A stretch of 64,000 bases of DNA from Psychromonas aquimarina ATCC BAA-1526 (GTDB lineage: Bacteria > Pseudomonadota > Gammaproteobacteria > Enterobacterales > Psychromonadaceae). Position numbers and translations under genes: made by a program. The notes beneath the pieces were generated by a model. It worked only from the letters and a program-made list of their open reading frames with translations, did not search any database and had not been told where the DNA came from. The DNA lies in the NCBI RefSeq assembly GCF_000428725.1, contig NZ_AUAM01000007.1, positions 124,001-188,000 on the forward strand, given 5' to 3'. Shown here piece by piece: positions 26,088 through 35,983 of the stretch; within the stretch, counting starts at the first letter, position 1, and the number at the start of each line of letters is the position of its first letter.

Positions 26088-27029
26088 CTATTCCCCTTTA
26101 ACTGCAGTGAATGCATTTTCTAAACTTGCACTGTCATTGATAAACTGAGCTGTAAAGCTCTTGTCGATACGGCGGACTAAACCGCTTAATACTTTGCCCG
26201 GACCGGCTTCAACCTGTAATGTAATGCCGTCAGCAGCCATTTTTTCAACAATCTCTGTCCAGCGTACCGGGCAGAAAAGCTGACGAACCAGCGCATCTTT
26301 AATTTTTTCAGCGTCTGTTTCAGCAGTAACATCAACGTTGTTGATCACGGTAATTTCAGGCGCTTTAAATTCAATATTCTGTAAAGCTGCGGCTAATTTT
26401 TCAGCGGCAGGTTTCATTAATGCGCAATGCGAAGGAACGCTTACCGGCAGCGGTAATACACGTTTAGCACCCGCTTCTTTTAGTAAAACACCAGCACGCT
26501 CTACGGCTTCTTTATTACCGGCAATAACCACCTGACCAGGCGAGTTAAAGTTAACCGGAGAAACAACCTGCCCTTGTTCTGCCTGTATGCAGCATTCGGC
26601 AATTTTATCGTTGTCTAAACCGATAATTGCAGACATAGCGCCGGTTCCCGCAGGAACGGCCTGCTGCATTAACTGACCGCGCAGTTCAACCAGTTTTACT
26701 GCATCTTTAAAAGCGATAACACCGGCACAAACTAATGCTGAGTATTCACCTAAACTGTGACCGGCAATCACAGATGGTTTTTCACCGCCCTGCTCAGCCC
26801 ATACTCGCCAGATAGCAACTGATGCTGTTAATAAAGCCGGCTGGGTTTTATCTGTCTGATTTAATTGTTCTGCTGGTCCCTGCTGCACAAGTTCCCATAA
26901 ATCATAACCTAATGCATCACTTGCTTCTTTATAAGTGTCTACAACAACAGGAAATGACTCAGCAAGCTCAGCTAACATAGCGACACTTTGCGAGCCCTGT
27001 CCAGGAAAGGCAAAAGTAAAGTTTGTCAT
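26088..27029 (-). CDS. fabD: Malonyl-CoA:ACP transacylase
   Basis: Loads malonate onto ACP. The 313-residue protein has the FAFPGQGSQ start, the nucleophile Ser92 in AGHSLGEYSAL and the catalytic His in VPSHCALM. It is placed between fabH and fabG as in E. coli. Confidence 0.97.
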   Translation of the reverse strand: MTNFTFAFPGQGSQSVAMLAELAESFPVVVDTYKEASDALGYDLWELVQQGPAEQLNQTDKTQPALLTASVAIWRVWAEQGGEKPSVIAGHSLGEYSALVCAGVIAFKDAVKLVELRGQLMQQAVPAGTGAMSAIIGLDNDKIAECCIQAEQGQVVSPVNFNSPGQVVIAGNKEAVERAGVLLKEAGAKRVLPLPVSVPSHCALMKPAAEKLAAALQNIEFKAPEITVINNVDVTAETDAEKIKDALVRQLFCPVRWTEIVEKMAADGITLQVEAGPGKVLSGLVRRIDKSFTAQFINDSASLENAFTAVKGE

Positions 27030-27074
27030 ATTTTAAAATTCCTAATAATTATAAGTCTTGTCGTGTATCAAAAA

Positions 27075-28034
27075 CTACATACGAATCAGGGCGCTGCCCC
27101 ATGTAAAGCCGCCGCCGAATGCTTCTAATAAAACCAGCTGCCCGGCTTTAATTTTACCGCTGCGTACGCCTTCATCAAAAGCCAGCGGTACAGAAGCTGC
27201 TGAAGTATTGCCGTGTTTATCAAGTGTTAAGATCACCTGCTCCATGGACATACCCAGCTTTTTAGCTGTTGCGCTGATAATGCGCTTATTAGCCTGATGA
27301 GGTACTAACCAGTCAAGCTGCTGCTTGTCGATATTATTAGCAGCCAGAGTATCAACAACAACCTGGCTCAGTTTTTTAACTGCTACTTTAAAAACATCGT
27401 TACCGGCCATTGACAGATATGAGTCATGAACAGACTGCTCATTACCACGCTGTGCATTCGGCAGTTTAAGCAGATCGCCGAAACGGCCGTCAGCATTAAT
27501 ATGCGTAGATAAAATACCCTGCTCTTCCGAGGCACTGACAACAACAGCACCGGCACCGTCACCAAACAGGATAATGGTAGATCGGTCCGTTGGATCACAG
27601 GTATTTGCCAGAGCATCGGCACCAATCACTAATACATTTTTAGCACTGCCGGCTTTAATAAAGTTATCCGCAACGCTTAATGCATAAGTAAAACCAGCAC
27701 AAGCAGCTGATACATCAAATGCAGGGATATTATAAATCCCCAGTAAATTCTGCACTTCACAAGCGGCTGAAGGGAATGCATTATGGTTACTTGTTGTTGC
27801 CACAATAATAAGATCTAAATCTTCAGCTTTTAAGTCCGCGACCTGTAATGCTTTTAAACCTGCTTCTTTGCCCATAAAGGCAATAGTATCCTGTTCATTA
27901 GCAATACGACGTTCTTTAATACCCGTACGTGTGGTGATCCATTCATCGCTGGTATCAACCATCTTTTCTAAATCGTCGTTTGTACGTACTGTTTCTGGTA
28001 GATAACTACCCGTACCTGTAATTTTGCTATTCAT
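27075..28034 (-). CDS. fabH: 3-oxoacyl-[ACP] synthase III
   Basis: Starts fatty acid synthesis by joining acetyl-CoA to malonyl-ACP. The 319-residue protein has Cys112 in [12 protein letters not shown], His in [11 protein letters not shown] and Asn in [14 protein letters not shown]. It overlaps plsX by 8 bases. Confidence 0.97.
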   Translation of the reverse strand: MNSKITGTGSYLPETVRTNDDLEKMVDTSDEWITTRTGIKERRIANEQDTIAFMGKEAGLKALQVADLKAEDLDLIIVATTSNHNAFPSAACEVQNLLGIYNIPAFDVSAACAGFTYALSVADNFIKAGSAKNVLVIGADALANTCDPTDRSTIILFGDGAGAVVVSASEEQGILSTHINADGRFGDLLKLPNAQRGNEQSVHDSYLSMAGNDVFKVAVKKLSQVVVDTLAANNIDKQQLDWLVPHQANKRIISATAKKLGMSMEQVILTLDKHGNTSAASVPLAFDEGVRSGKIKAGQLVLLEAFGGGFTWGSALIRM

Positions 28035-29067
28035 GTGATAAACAATCTCGCTCTGATAAAACAGTTTCTAATTTTTTTGCTATGCTTGCTGGAATCTGCC
28101 ACTGAACCTCTTTTACGGCTTGTTCAATGGCATAGGAAAATGCAACTTCATTGGCACTTCCGTGACTTTTAACAACAATGCCGCGTAAACCAATTAAACT
28201 GGCGCCATTATACATATCCGGATGCAAATGTTTTAGCTGCTTTTTTAAAATCGGCTTTAATAATCTGCCCAGCAGTTTACTATAAATATTTGTATTAATC
28301 GCTTTATCTAACTGCTCTAAAAATACCCTTCCCATGCCTTCATAGCTTTTTAGTGCCACATTACCGCTGAAACCGTCGGTCACTATCACGTCGGCCCGGC
28401 TTGAAAACAGTTCATTGGCTTCAATAAAACCGGCATAATTTATGTGCTTTGTCTGCTTTAACAGGCCGGCAGAGCGTTTAATAACATCATTGCCTTTATT
28501 ATTTTCTTTACCGACATTCAGCAGTGCGATGCGCGGCGACTTTATCTGCTGCACTTTTTCACACAATACACTGCCCATAACGGCAAAATTAAACAGAGTA
28601 TCACTGTCACACTGTAAATTTGCACCTAAATCCAGCAGATAAGTAAAACCCGAACAGTTATTCGGCAGCGCGGCCACCAGCGCCGGACGGGAGATTCCCG
28701 GTAATGTTTTCAAAGCCTGCTTGGCAAGCAGCATTAATGCCCCGGTATTTCCTGCGCTGACACAGGCGTCCGCTTTGCCCTGGGCAACAAGCTCTAAAGC
28801 CATATGCATTGATGAACCGGAAACACGGCGAAGCACATGTACGGGATTATCTTCCATGGAGATAAAATTATCTGCATGAATAAAACTCAGACGAGCATGA
28901 TCTAAAAGATGATTCTTTTTTAATAAAGGGAGTATTTGCGAACGATTACCAACAATAATAATTGATAATTCAGGGTGCAGCTGGAGTGATTTTACTGTGG
29001 CTGAGAGAGAAATATGGGGGCCGAAATCGCCCCCCATGACATCAAGCGCAATGGTAAGTTTACGCAA
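28027..29067 (-). CDS. plsX: Phosphate acyltransferase PlsX
   Basis: Makes acyl-phosphate from acyl-ACP for phospholipid synthesis. The 346-residue protein begins with [15 protein letters not shown] and has the AGNTGALM and TDGFSGNV family motifs. The start is TTG at 29067, with AGGA 5 bases upstream, and it gives the expected N-terminus. It lies 7 bases after rpmF. The rare start codon may keep its level below that of ribosomal protein L32. Confidence 0.95.
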   Translation of the reverse strand: MRKLTIALDVMGGDFGPHISLSATVKSLQLHPELSIIIVGNRSQILPLLKKNHLLDHARLSFIHADNFISMEDNPVHVLRRVSGSSMHMALELVAQGKADACVSAGNTGALMLLAKQALKTLPGISRPALVAALPNNCSGFTYLLDLGANLQCDSDTLFNFAVMGSVLCEKVQQIKSPRIALLNVGKENNKGNDVIKRSAGLLKQTKHINYAGFIEANELFSSRADVIVTDGFSGNVALKSYEGMGRVFLEQLDKAINTNIYSKLLGRLLKPILKKQLKHLHPDMYNGASLIGLRGIVVKSHGSANEVAFSYAIEQAVKEVQWQIPASIAKKLETVLSERDCLSHE

Positions 29068-29074
29068 AGTAATC

Positions 29075-29248
29075 CTACAATTCGATTACTTTTTTGCCTT
29101 TGTAGAAACCGTCAGCAGTCATGTGATGACGACGGTGAGTTTCACCAGACGTAGCGTCAACAGTAAGCTGAGCTGGCGCAGTTAGAGCGTCATGTGAACG
29201 ACGCATGCCGCGTTTTGAACGAGTTTTACGACTTTTTTGTACAGCCAT
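29075..29248 (-). CDS. rpmF: 50S ribosomal protein L32
   Basis: A 57-residue basic protein starts [20 protein letters not shown] and ends [11 protein letters not shown], a clear L32. It belongs to the large ribosomal subunit. The zinc-ligand cysteines present in some L32 proteins are absent, as in E. coli. It lies 18 bases downstream of yceD and 7 bases before plsX, the conserved order. Confidence 0.97.
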   Translation of the reverse strand: MAVQKSRKTRSKRGMRRSHDALTAPAQLTVDATSGETHRRHHMTADGFYKGKKVIEL

Positions 29249-29266
29249 TTTAAAAATTCCTGCTTG

Positions 29267-29788
29267 TTATTTGTGCTTTAGCTTAGCTAGAGCTTCAAAT
29301 GGGTTGGGACGCTGTTCTTCTTCATCAATTTCACCAAAGGTAAGTTCAAACTCACTTTGCTGACACTCTTCAATTGCGTGTTTTGCAATTTGCGGAAGTG
29401 CCAGTATCAGCTCGTCTTCAACAACCTGATGAAGATTCACCTCTCCATTCTCATCATAATAAATGGATTCATAGGCGTCTGGTAAATTATTTTCCTGTTC
29501 CTGGTTATGAACTGGACAATACGTAAATTCAGCTTCACACTGATAAATCATAGGCGCATTGCACCGTTGACAAATTAGCTCTACTGCAACACTTGCTTTA
29601 CCATGAAATATTCTCAGCTTCTGCTTATCAATATCAAATGAGAAAACTGTGTCGATATCAGAGTGAACACTGATTGTTGACTCTGCTAATCTGCTCAAAA
29701 GTTCCTTTGGAATTCGAGCTTCGAGTTCCAAATGCTTTTGTGCAGCGCGAACAGGATCAACGCTAATCGGTAGTTTAACCTTTTGCAT
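29267..29788 (-). CDS. yceD: YceD family (DUF177) protein
   Basis: A 173-residue YceD protein always found before rpmF. It keeps the family CQRC motif (ELICQRCNAPM, about residues 70-80) and the acidic YDENGEVNLHQVVEDELILALP segment. Related proteins act in 23S rRNA metabolism. It is the first gene of the fab-side operon, divergent from yceF. Confidence 0.92.
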   Translation of the reverse strand: MQKVKLPISVDPVRAAQKHLELEARIPKELLSRLAESTISVHSDIDTVFSFDIDKQKLRIFHGKASVAVELICQRCNAPMIYQCEAEFTYCPVHNQEQENNLPDAYESIYYDENGEVNLHQVVEDELILALPQIAKHAIEECQQSEFELTFGEIDEEEQRPNPFEALAKLKHK

Positions 29789-30005
29789 GGACGCGAATAA
29801 TATAGATAGCGGTCAAGATAGTCAAAGAAAAAGGAACTTTTTTTGTGAAGTTTTCACTAGCATACAAGTTGGTTAATTATATAACTGCAATCAGCAGAGT
29901 CTCATAACAACAGGCAGATAAAAAGTGCTTTTTTTATTAAGTTATCGCTTTATTATTTTGCAGACCATAAAATGGCAGACATACTTAACTATGGCAGAGA
30001 AAATT

Positions 30006-30587
30006 ATGTCTCAAACACTTGTATTAGCTTCAACCTCCCCTTTTAGAAAAATGCTTCTTGAAAAGCTTCATTTACAATTTGCAACGGCAAAACCCAATGT
30101 TGATGAAACGCCTCTTGCCCGGGAAACAGCCGTTGAACTTGTAGAACGCCTGGCTGTTGCCAAAGCAGCGGCAGTCTGTCCCGCTTATGAAAATGCGCTG
30201 GTTATCGGCTCGGATCAGGTATGTGTTAATAACGGAGTTATTCTGGGTAAACCAGGTAATTTTGATAATGCTTTTCAGCAGTTAAAAGCGGCCAGCGGTA
30301 AAAAAATCACCTTTTATACCGGTCTGGCTTTAATTAACAGCCAAACCGGTAAAACCCAGTCACTGGTAGAACCTTATGTAGTGCAGTTCAGAGAGTTAAG
30401 CGATGACATGATCACTAATTACCTCAACAAAGAGCAGCCGTTCAACTGTGCCGGCAGCTTTAAAAGTGAAGGATACGGTATCGCTTTATTTGAAGGATTT
30501 GAAGGCAAAGATCCGAACAGCCTGATCGGTTTACCCTTAATTTCTTTGATTAAAATGTTAGAGAAAGAAGATTTTGCAGTTATTTAA
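30006..30587 (+). CDS. yceF: Maf-like nucleotide pyrophosphatase (YceF type)
   Basis: A 193-residue Maf/Ham1-like pyrophosphatase from the start MSQTLVLASTSPFRKMLLEKL. It has the conserved KPNVDETP, VIGSDQV and GIALFEGFEGKDPNSLIGLP motifs. In E. coli YceF hydrolyses m7GTP. Its place opposite yceD supports this subfamily. The open frame runs upstream to 29925, but only the ATG at 30006 gives the family start, with GAGA just upstream. Confidence 0.92.
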   Translation: MSQTLVLASTSPFRKMLLEKLHLQFATAKPNVDETPLARETAVELVERLAVAKAAAVCPAYENALVIGSDQVCVNNGVILGKPGNFDNAFQQLKAASGKKITFYTGLALINSQTGKTQSLVEPYVVQFRELSDDMITNYLNKEQPFNCAGSFKSEGYGIALFEGFEGKDPNSLIGLPLISLIKMLEKEDFAVI

Positions 30588-30610
30588 CAAACCTCTTTAA
30601 GGCCGAGCTA

Positions 30611-31258
30611 ATGACAGCCCTTCAAGATTTTAATACTGGTGATATTCTGGTGCAGCGATTCACACTAATCAGCGCATTTACCCCGCAGGTATGGCTGGCC
30701 TGCGAGCGAAGCTCCGGCAACAGAGTTATTGTTAAACATGCTGATGAAGAACAGCTGCAGAGAGAATGGTCCTGCATGTCGCAATGCAGCTCGCCTTATA
30801 TCCTGCAGCCGCTTGAATACCTGCCTGTCTCCTCATTATTGATACTTCCCTATATAAACGGGCAGAGCATGTTGACCTTTTCACAGACGCAGAGCGGACT
30901 GTTTATCTATCTTATCCCGCAGATTGTACGCGCCGTTTATCATCTGCATCAGCAGGGCTGGGTACATGGTGATATTAAACCTTCAAATATCATTTATCAG
31001 CCGGCGCTCGGCTCAATTAAAATAATTGATTTTGGCGCAGCGCAGCCGCTGGGCAGCTCCCTTTCTGATTTACAGCAATGGCAGTTAACACCGGGTTTTA
31101 GCCGAACGGAAAAACAGCAGGGCATCGGCATAATTGAAGCGAAAGATGACTGGTACGCAGTTTCTAGGTGGCTGGAGCAGATTGATCAGAAATCATTACC
31201 ATTAAACGATCAAAGCAAATTAAAAAACTGGAAAATGTGGGTGAAAAATAAATGTTAA
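30611..31258 (+). CDS. Minimal Ser/Thr protein kinase near T6SS
   Basis: A 215-residue protein with a short eukaryotic-like kinase fold. It has Lys42 (VIVKHA), Glu52 as likely helix-C partner, the catalytic loop VHGDIKPSN (Asp121) and DFGAAQP (Asp140). The N-terminal glycine-rich loop is missing, and the fold ends soon after DDWYAVSRWL, so the C-lobe is truncated compared with the usual ~270 residues. It has no membrane segment. It follows yceF by 23 bases and a strong terminator ends it. The T6SS next door contains an FHA protein, so a PpkA-like role in T6SS activation is plausible but unproven. Confidence 0.8.
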   Translation: MTALQDFNTGDILVQRFTLISAFTPQVWLACERSSGNRVIVKHADEEQLQREWSCMSQCSSPYILQPLEYLPVSSLLILPYINGQSMLTFSQTQSGLFIYLIPQIVRAVYHLHQQGWVHGDIKPSNIIYQPALGSIKIIDFGAAQPLGSSLSDLQQWQLTPGFSRTEKQQGIGIIEAKDDWYAVSRWLEQIDQKSLPLNDQSKLKNWKMWVKNKC

Positions 31259-31281
31259 AAAAGAGCCGCGCGGCTCTTTTT
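31257..31281. terminator. Bidirectional terminator, kinase / PI-PLC gene
   Basis: AAAAAGAGCCGC and GCGGCTCTTTTT form a perfect 12-bp palindrome with T-tracts in both directions. It serves the converging kinase and PI-PLC-like genes. Confidence 0.9.
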
Positions 31282-31304
31282 AACAGGCTAAATACATTAC
31301 TTTT

Positions 31305-32375
31305 TTAAATAACGAATTTATAGCACCATTTCTGCGATTCCTGATGTTCTACCTTGCGATCGCTGGGTTTATCAACATTAACACAGGTTAATAACAACTC
31401 GCCAAGGTTAAGCTCTATAATACGGTGTATTAACTGATTTTTATTTTCATCAGAACCAATATTATCAAGACTGATCACTCCTCTTACCGCCTGGCTGACA
31501 AGACGAACGGCAATGGCATTGCCGCTTTTAAAAGCAGTGATCAGATCATTACGTGCTTCGCTGACAAATTTCTCAGTAATAGTACGGCTCTCGGGCTTTT
31601 TATCCTGCTCCAAAACGGAAGTAAAACGGTTTCCACCGGAACCGACAAGAGCTGGCTGATTCGTCTGCACAACTTTTATTTTATTCGCATCCGCAGTACC
31701 CACTCGATTACGGATATTATTCATTACAGAGGCCAGCTTTTCCGGTTTTCTGGTTTTAGCCCATTTGCCGAATGAATTTTCTTTATAATCAGAACTGATG
31801 TCCGAAGCAAACCCTTTAGTCAGCAGTATAATATTTTTGTTGTTTGCCTGCATCTGTCCGATGGTCTGCGTTTGTAAATCACCACCACTGAAAATATGCT
31901 CATTGATCGGACCGTTTAAATACAGCTCACTAAATTGCGAAAAATCTCCAAAACTGCCGAAATCTAACTTTAAAATAACCACTTCACTGCTTGCAGTAAC
32001 TGCAGCTAGAAAGCGCCTCATCCCCTCTAAACCGTCGTCTTTCTGACTTTTTACTAGCCCATGAAAATACTGCAGTCTGTCAGTCGGTGCAAATCCGTAT
32101 TTTAACTTATTATGCGTTGTAGTACGATAAAAGCTCGCTTTAGTCTCACGCTGACGCTTTATGCGGATGTCAAAGTACCTTACCCCTAGATGAAACTGAT
32201 CCTTTAATGTTTTAGTCTGCGTTACCGCAAAGGCACTGCTGCAGGAATGCGTCAATGTATAAGTTGCCGCATCATGACTGCCCGGTATCGTTAAGTCGAG
32301 AACACGCTTATTTCTGAAGTTCTGTAGATAGTATGAAAGATCTTCCATCCAGGATGAAGTCGCAATTATAGGCAT
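31305..32375 (-). CDS. PI-PLC X-domain protein, candidate T6SS effector
   Basis: A 356-residue protein has the phosphatidylinositol-specific phospholipase C X-domain layout: first active-site His34 in IPGSHDAATYTL, the substrate strand LGVRYFDIRI (63-72), and the second His105 in YFHGLV. There is no signal peptide, although such enzymes are usually secreted. It lies directly behind tssM at the end of the T6SS operon on the same strand, 140 bases on. Phospholipases are a known T6SS effector class, so this may be an anti-membrane effector. No clear immunity gene is adjacent. Confidence 0.75.
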   Translation of the reverse strand: MPIIATSSWMEDLSYYLQNFRNKRVLDLTIPGSHDAATYTLTHSCSSAFAVTQTKTLKDQFHLGVRYFDIRIKRQRETKASFYRTTTHNKLKYGFAPTDRLQYFHGLVKSQKDDGLEGMRRFLAAVTASSEVVILKLDFGSFGDFSQFSELYLNGPINEHIFSGGDLQTQTIGQMQANNKNIILLTKGFASDISSDYKENSFGKWAKTRKPEKLASVMNNIRNRVGTADANKIKVVQTNQPALVGSGGNRFTSVLEQDKKPESRTITEKFVSEARNDLITAFKSGNAIAVRLVSQAVRGVISLDNIGSDENKNQLIHRIIELNLGELLLTCVNVDKPSDRKVEHQESQKWCYKFVI

Positions 32376-32466
32376 ATTACCCTTCCTTATATAATTATTT
32401 TATTCGCAGTTAAACTGAAATTATCAGGCTTAAGTTTTGCAGAAGAGTCCGTTCAGGCGCACAGCT

Positions 32467-32510
32467 CCGTCTAAACATATCGGCAGAACAGTGCCGATAT
32501 GTTTAGGCGG
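32467..32510 (-). other. Very stable stem-loop after tssM
   Basis: CTAAACATATCGGCA (32471-32485) and TGCCGATATGTTTAG (32492-32506) form a perfect 15-bp stem with a 6-base loop. CCGT/GCGG extends it to 19 bp with one wobble. It starts a few bases after the tssM stop but lacks a T-tract, so it is more likely a 3'-end stabiliser or processing site than a standard terminator. Confidence 0.7.
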
Positions 32511-32515
32511 CCTTC

Positions 32516-35500
32516 CTATTCCGATAATGAGGCAGGCAGGTAAAAACTGGTTAATAACCCTTTTTCCAAAGATGCATTACTGTCTTTAAGCGCATACTGT
32601 AAAATCACATCCTGATCTTCAAGTTTATAAACAAGATTACGTATTCTGCGGTCGCCTGTTGCACTTGATTTGCCGTCAAACATAATTCTGAACAATGCCC
32701 ATTGACCAGAATATGATTTACTGGCGATGCGGTTTTCACCTTTGTAGAAGCTGGCTGAAAGATAACCGTCTTCCCCTGTCGACGGCCAGGTGATGTCCTG
32801 CCACAGCCTCGGTCCATGACGATAGGAAAACAGGCGTTCAGCTTCACGAATATCAAACTGGGTACTGGTAGTACTCATTGAACTTGCTTTAACACGCAGC
32901 TGCAGGGCTAATTCCTGTCCGGCCGGCCCGAAAAACAGTTCCCGGATCCCTTTTGCCTGCTTTATTTTCGCCAGTGTTTCACTACTGACCGGCAGTTTCT
33001 GACCTTCAATCTCATTAAGTTTAAGTACGCCGTTATCCCAGTAAACAAAAGGCTGCAGTTCCTGTTTGATAAACTTATCAATTAATCCCTGCGGTTTAAA
33101 CATACCGGCAAAATCATCCAGGGCCACCTCTCCCCTGCCCTGTAGTGCAAAGGGAAAGCGCCCTTCAATCGCCTGACGGTAAAATGTATAAACCTGCTGC
33201 TCCCATTGTCGATTAAGGTAACCAACACCGCTGTCAATAACCCTTTTCCAGGCCTGCTGATCAAGTGCTTTTACCCATGCAGTTACCTGACCCGGCGTGC
33301 GGCTGGATAAGCGTCGGAAAGTCACCAGGGCATCCTGACTTCCAGCAGCATGTGCTTTCGCGTAAGCATACCAGGCCTTACCCGGATCACTGCTGGTCAG
33401 CGCACTATCGAAATAGCTGTTGAGATTATCCAGTTCGGCAATTAACTCATCAACCGGCGCACTTTTATCTTGAATAGCCAGAAAGGAAGCGTAACTGCTG
33501 AATGCTTCATTCACCACATATGAGGGCTGCAGGCGAATTAATTTATCACCGGCAATAACATTCAGACGATCTGCTTTTTTCAGTGCTTCTGCTGTTTTAC
33601 TTAAACCAAGCTGTTCAGTCACTTTTGCACTTGTGCTGTTATCTGCGCTGTTTTCAGCAGCCAGAGTTGTATTCATCACTACGGCATCAAGCACATCGAT
33701 AATCGGACTAGCCGCCGGATCACGAGCGGCTTTTACAGCGTAAGCAAGGTCCGCCAGGCTGGCAAAATCCTTTATTTCAATATTTTTCAGGAGCTCTTTC
33801 CACTGGTAGACATAATCTGCATAATAAAGACGCTGAATTTTTTTACTCAATTCAGCTAATTCTGCAGTTGATGCGCCGGACATATCTCCCTGAATCGATT
33901 TGAATTCATTAAGCTGCTTTTTCAGCAGAGGCGATTTAAGCGATAAATCTATATCTGCATGCCCCTGCCGGGTATACAGCTCCGGTAATAAATAACCATG
34001 AAAACCTGACTTAAAGGAGAACATGGATGAGAATTTTTCACCTAACTGACGACGAACATCAACCCGGTTACGGTATTCCGGCATCACTTTAATACGCGCG
34101 TAAATTAACCGCTCCGGTGAAAGACCTTCGAGATGCTGCACTGCAACGGCAATTAAATCATCATTTTCTTTTAAGACATTAGCGTAATCACTGTTAAACA
34201 GATCCGCCATTAGAAAACTTAACTGATTAATACTGTCAGCCGATAATTCCCCCTGATCGTTTAAAGTATCCACCAGATAGCTGACCATTTCATCCTGATC
34301 CAGGCGCTGCGGTTCAAAGAGCATCTGATAATAACGCAGCAGTTCGAAAACCTTACTCGGGTTACCTAAATTAACATAAACATACAGCTCACTGCTTAGC
34401 AGATCCTCAATCTGCGGTAATAAAAACAGCTGCAGCTGCTGCTGATAAACAGTACGGATCTGCCGCGCTGTATCAGACTGTTTAATACTGACTTTATGAT
34501 ACCAGGGTAAAGGTTTATAACCCTGCTGATCAACCGCGCGCAGTTCATTCAATACCGGAATAAGTGCGCCTAAATCAGCCCGTCCTTCACGCAGACGGCT
34601 GATATCATTGCGGTACAAGCTCAGCTCAGTTGTCGCTTTAGTTCGGAACGCTTCATCAAGATTCCAGTTATCTCTAAGCTGCAGACCAAATAATGTAATT
34701 AAAGCGCCAAGTGCTAACACATAACCCGTACGCGCCATAAGATAACGGTAGTGACGTCCGCGGTTTACCCCTATGATGTCTGCTTCCGGCAGAATAACAT
34801 GGCTGAAAAGACGGCTGGAAAACAGACTCTGACGCCCGTCGGCCTGAGGCTGCTGCGCACCGGTATTAAAGGATGCATTTTCTGCAATCACATGGCTGAG
34901 CAGATCATAATTTTCACCTTTTTTACCGGTAGTAAGCAGATACATACCACGCAGCCATACAGCCTGACGGACCCTGTTTTCACGTCCTAGATTGGTTAAA
35001 AACTCATTGGCCCGTTCAAAGAAAAAACGCAGCTGATAAGGTAAAGCGATAACCGAGCCCGCCTCCTTTTGACCCGTTTCATGCAGTAACTGAAACTGCT
35101 GCTGAGATAAGTTTTTCAATAACTCCATGCCGGACTGCTGCATCTGCGCAGAGTTGAAATGATGATTTTCATCAAGCGGAAATGTTAAACCGAAAGGATT
35201 TTCTACATCCCTGCCGGAATAACTTTCGAAGAAATTAACAAAATCGGCAATGGCATCAGATTTAGTGAAAACACTATAAACAGGAATCGACAAGCCCGTA
35301 TGTTCTCCTAAAACAAGTATCGCTTCCTGAAGATTAGAGCTGATAATCTGACGTTGTTTTTTATCGCTCTGTAAAAACTGATCACAGCCGATAACAGAGA
35401 TAACAGCGTTAACCGCCTGACGAGGACGATATTTTAATAACTGTCTGCTAAGAGCCCGCCATAAACCATCATCGATACCTTCATTATCAAATAATCTATG

Positions 35501-35983
35501 CCCTATCTCGATAACCACAGCATTATCATTGCTCCAGAAACGGATATAATGATTAGTGTCATTTTCATCACTGCTGCGGTGTAATACCGGCTCAAAATTA
35601 TTCTGCTGCAGCAGGCTGCTTTTAGCGCCCTTTTCACCGCCGAGCAGTATATACCAGGGCAGTTCATAGAGGTTTTTTAACTTGTGAGCCCTCACGCCGC
35701 GAAGCTGTTTTACCGCGGTTTTAAAAAGTTCGGTAATTATTCTAACATCCTGCTTAAACAGGAGGGCCTGTTCATGCTGTTGTGCTTTATCCTCGGAGCC
35801 GCGATGCCATAAAGCAAAAATCATCGTTGTCAAAGCAGCTGCAAAGCAGCCGGCCGCCACGGCCAGCTTTAAGCGTATCCCTGTATCCGGATCAACAGGA
35901 ATCCAGAACCAGGCGGCCGCGGAACAGCCAAGAAAAAGAACGGCAAGCAAAAGTAACTTTTTATTTATTTTCATTTTATTCAC
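32516..35983 (-). CDS. tssM: T6SS membrane complex protein TssM (IcmF)
   Basis: An 1155-residue TssM, the large inner-membrane anchor of the T6SS trans-envelope complex with TssL and TssJ. Two N-terminal membrane helices (LLLLAVLFLGCSAAAWFW and a following AAGCFAAALTTMIFALW) lead to a cytoplasmic GTPase-like domain. A third helix near YVLALGALITLFGLQL precedes the long periplasmic part. The P-loop reads LGGEKGAKSSLL, so the last glycine of GxxxxGKS is Ala. The GTG start at 35983 shares one base with the tssL stop; an ATG three codons later is an alternative. Confidence 0.95.
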   Translation of the reverse strand: MNKMKINKKLLLLAVLFLGCSAAAWFWIPVDPDTGIRLKLAVAAGCFAAALTTMIFALWHRGSEDKAQQHEQALLFKQDVRIITELFKTAVKQLRGVRAHKLKNLYELPWYILLGGEKGAKSSLLQQNNFEPVLHRSSDENDTNHYIRFWSNDNAVVIEIGHRLFDNEGIDDGLWRALSRQLLKYRPRQAVNAVISVIGCDQFLQSDKKQRQIISSNLQEAILVLGEHTGLSIPVYSVFTKSDAIADFVNFFESYSGRDVENPFGLTFPLDENHHFNSAQMQQSGMELLKNLSQQQFQLLHETGQKEAGSVIALPYQLRFFFERANEFLTNLGRENRVRQAVWLRGMYLLTTGKKGENYDLLSHVIAENASFNTGAQQPQADGRQSLFSSRLFSHVILPEADIIGVNRGRHYRYLMARTGYVLALGALITLFGLQLRDNWNLDEAFRTKATTELSLYRNDISRLREGRADLGALIPVLNELRAVDQQGYKPLPWYHKVSIKQSDTARQIRTVYQQQLQLFLLPQIEDLLSSELYVYVNLGNPSKVFELLRYYQMLFEPQRLDQDEMVSYLVDTLNDQGELSADSINQLSFLMADLFNSDYANVLKENDDLIAVAVQHLEGLSPERLIYARIKVMPEYRNRVDVRRQLGEKFSSMFSFKSGFHGYLLPELYTRQGHADIDLSLKSPLLKKQLNEFKSIQGDMSGASTAELAELSKKIQRLYYADYVYQWKELLKNIEIKDFASLADLAYAVKAARDPAASPIIDVLDAVVMNTTLAAENSADNSTSAKVTEQLGLSKTAEALKKADRLNVIAGDKLIRLQPSYVVNEAFSSYASFLAIQDKSAPVDELIAELDNLNSYFDSALTSSDPGKAWYAYAKAHAAGSQDALVTFRRLSSRTPGQVTAWVKALDQQAWKRVIDSGVGYLNRQWEQQVYTFYRQAIEGRFPFALQGRGEVALDDFAGMFKPQGLIDKFIKQELQPFVYWDNGVLKLNEIEGQKLPVSSETLAKIKQAKGIRELFFGPAGQELALQLRVKASSMSTTSTQFDIREAERLFSYRHGPRLWQDITWPSTGEDGYLSASFYKGENRIASKSYSGQWALFRIMFDGKSSATGDRRIRNLVYKLEDQDVILQYALKDSNASLEKGLLTSFYLPASLSE

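Noticed and set aside
32467-32510. Integron attC-like site
   Set aside because: The palindrome lacks the GTTRRRY core boxes, and no integrase or cassette array is present.
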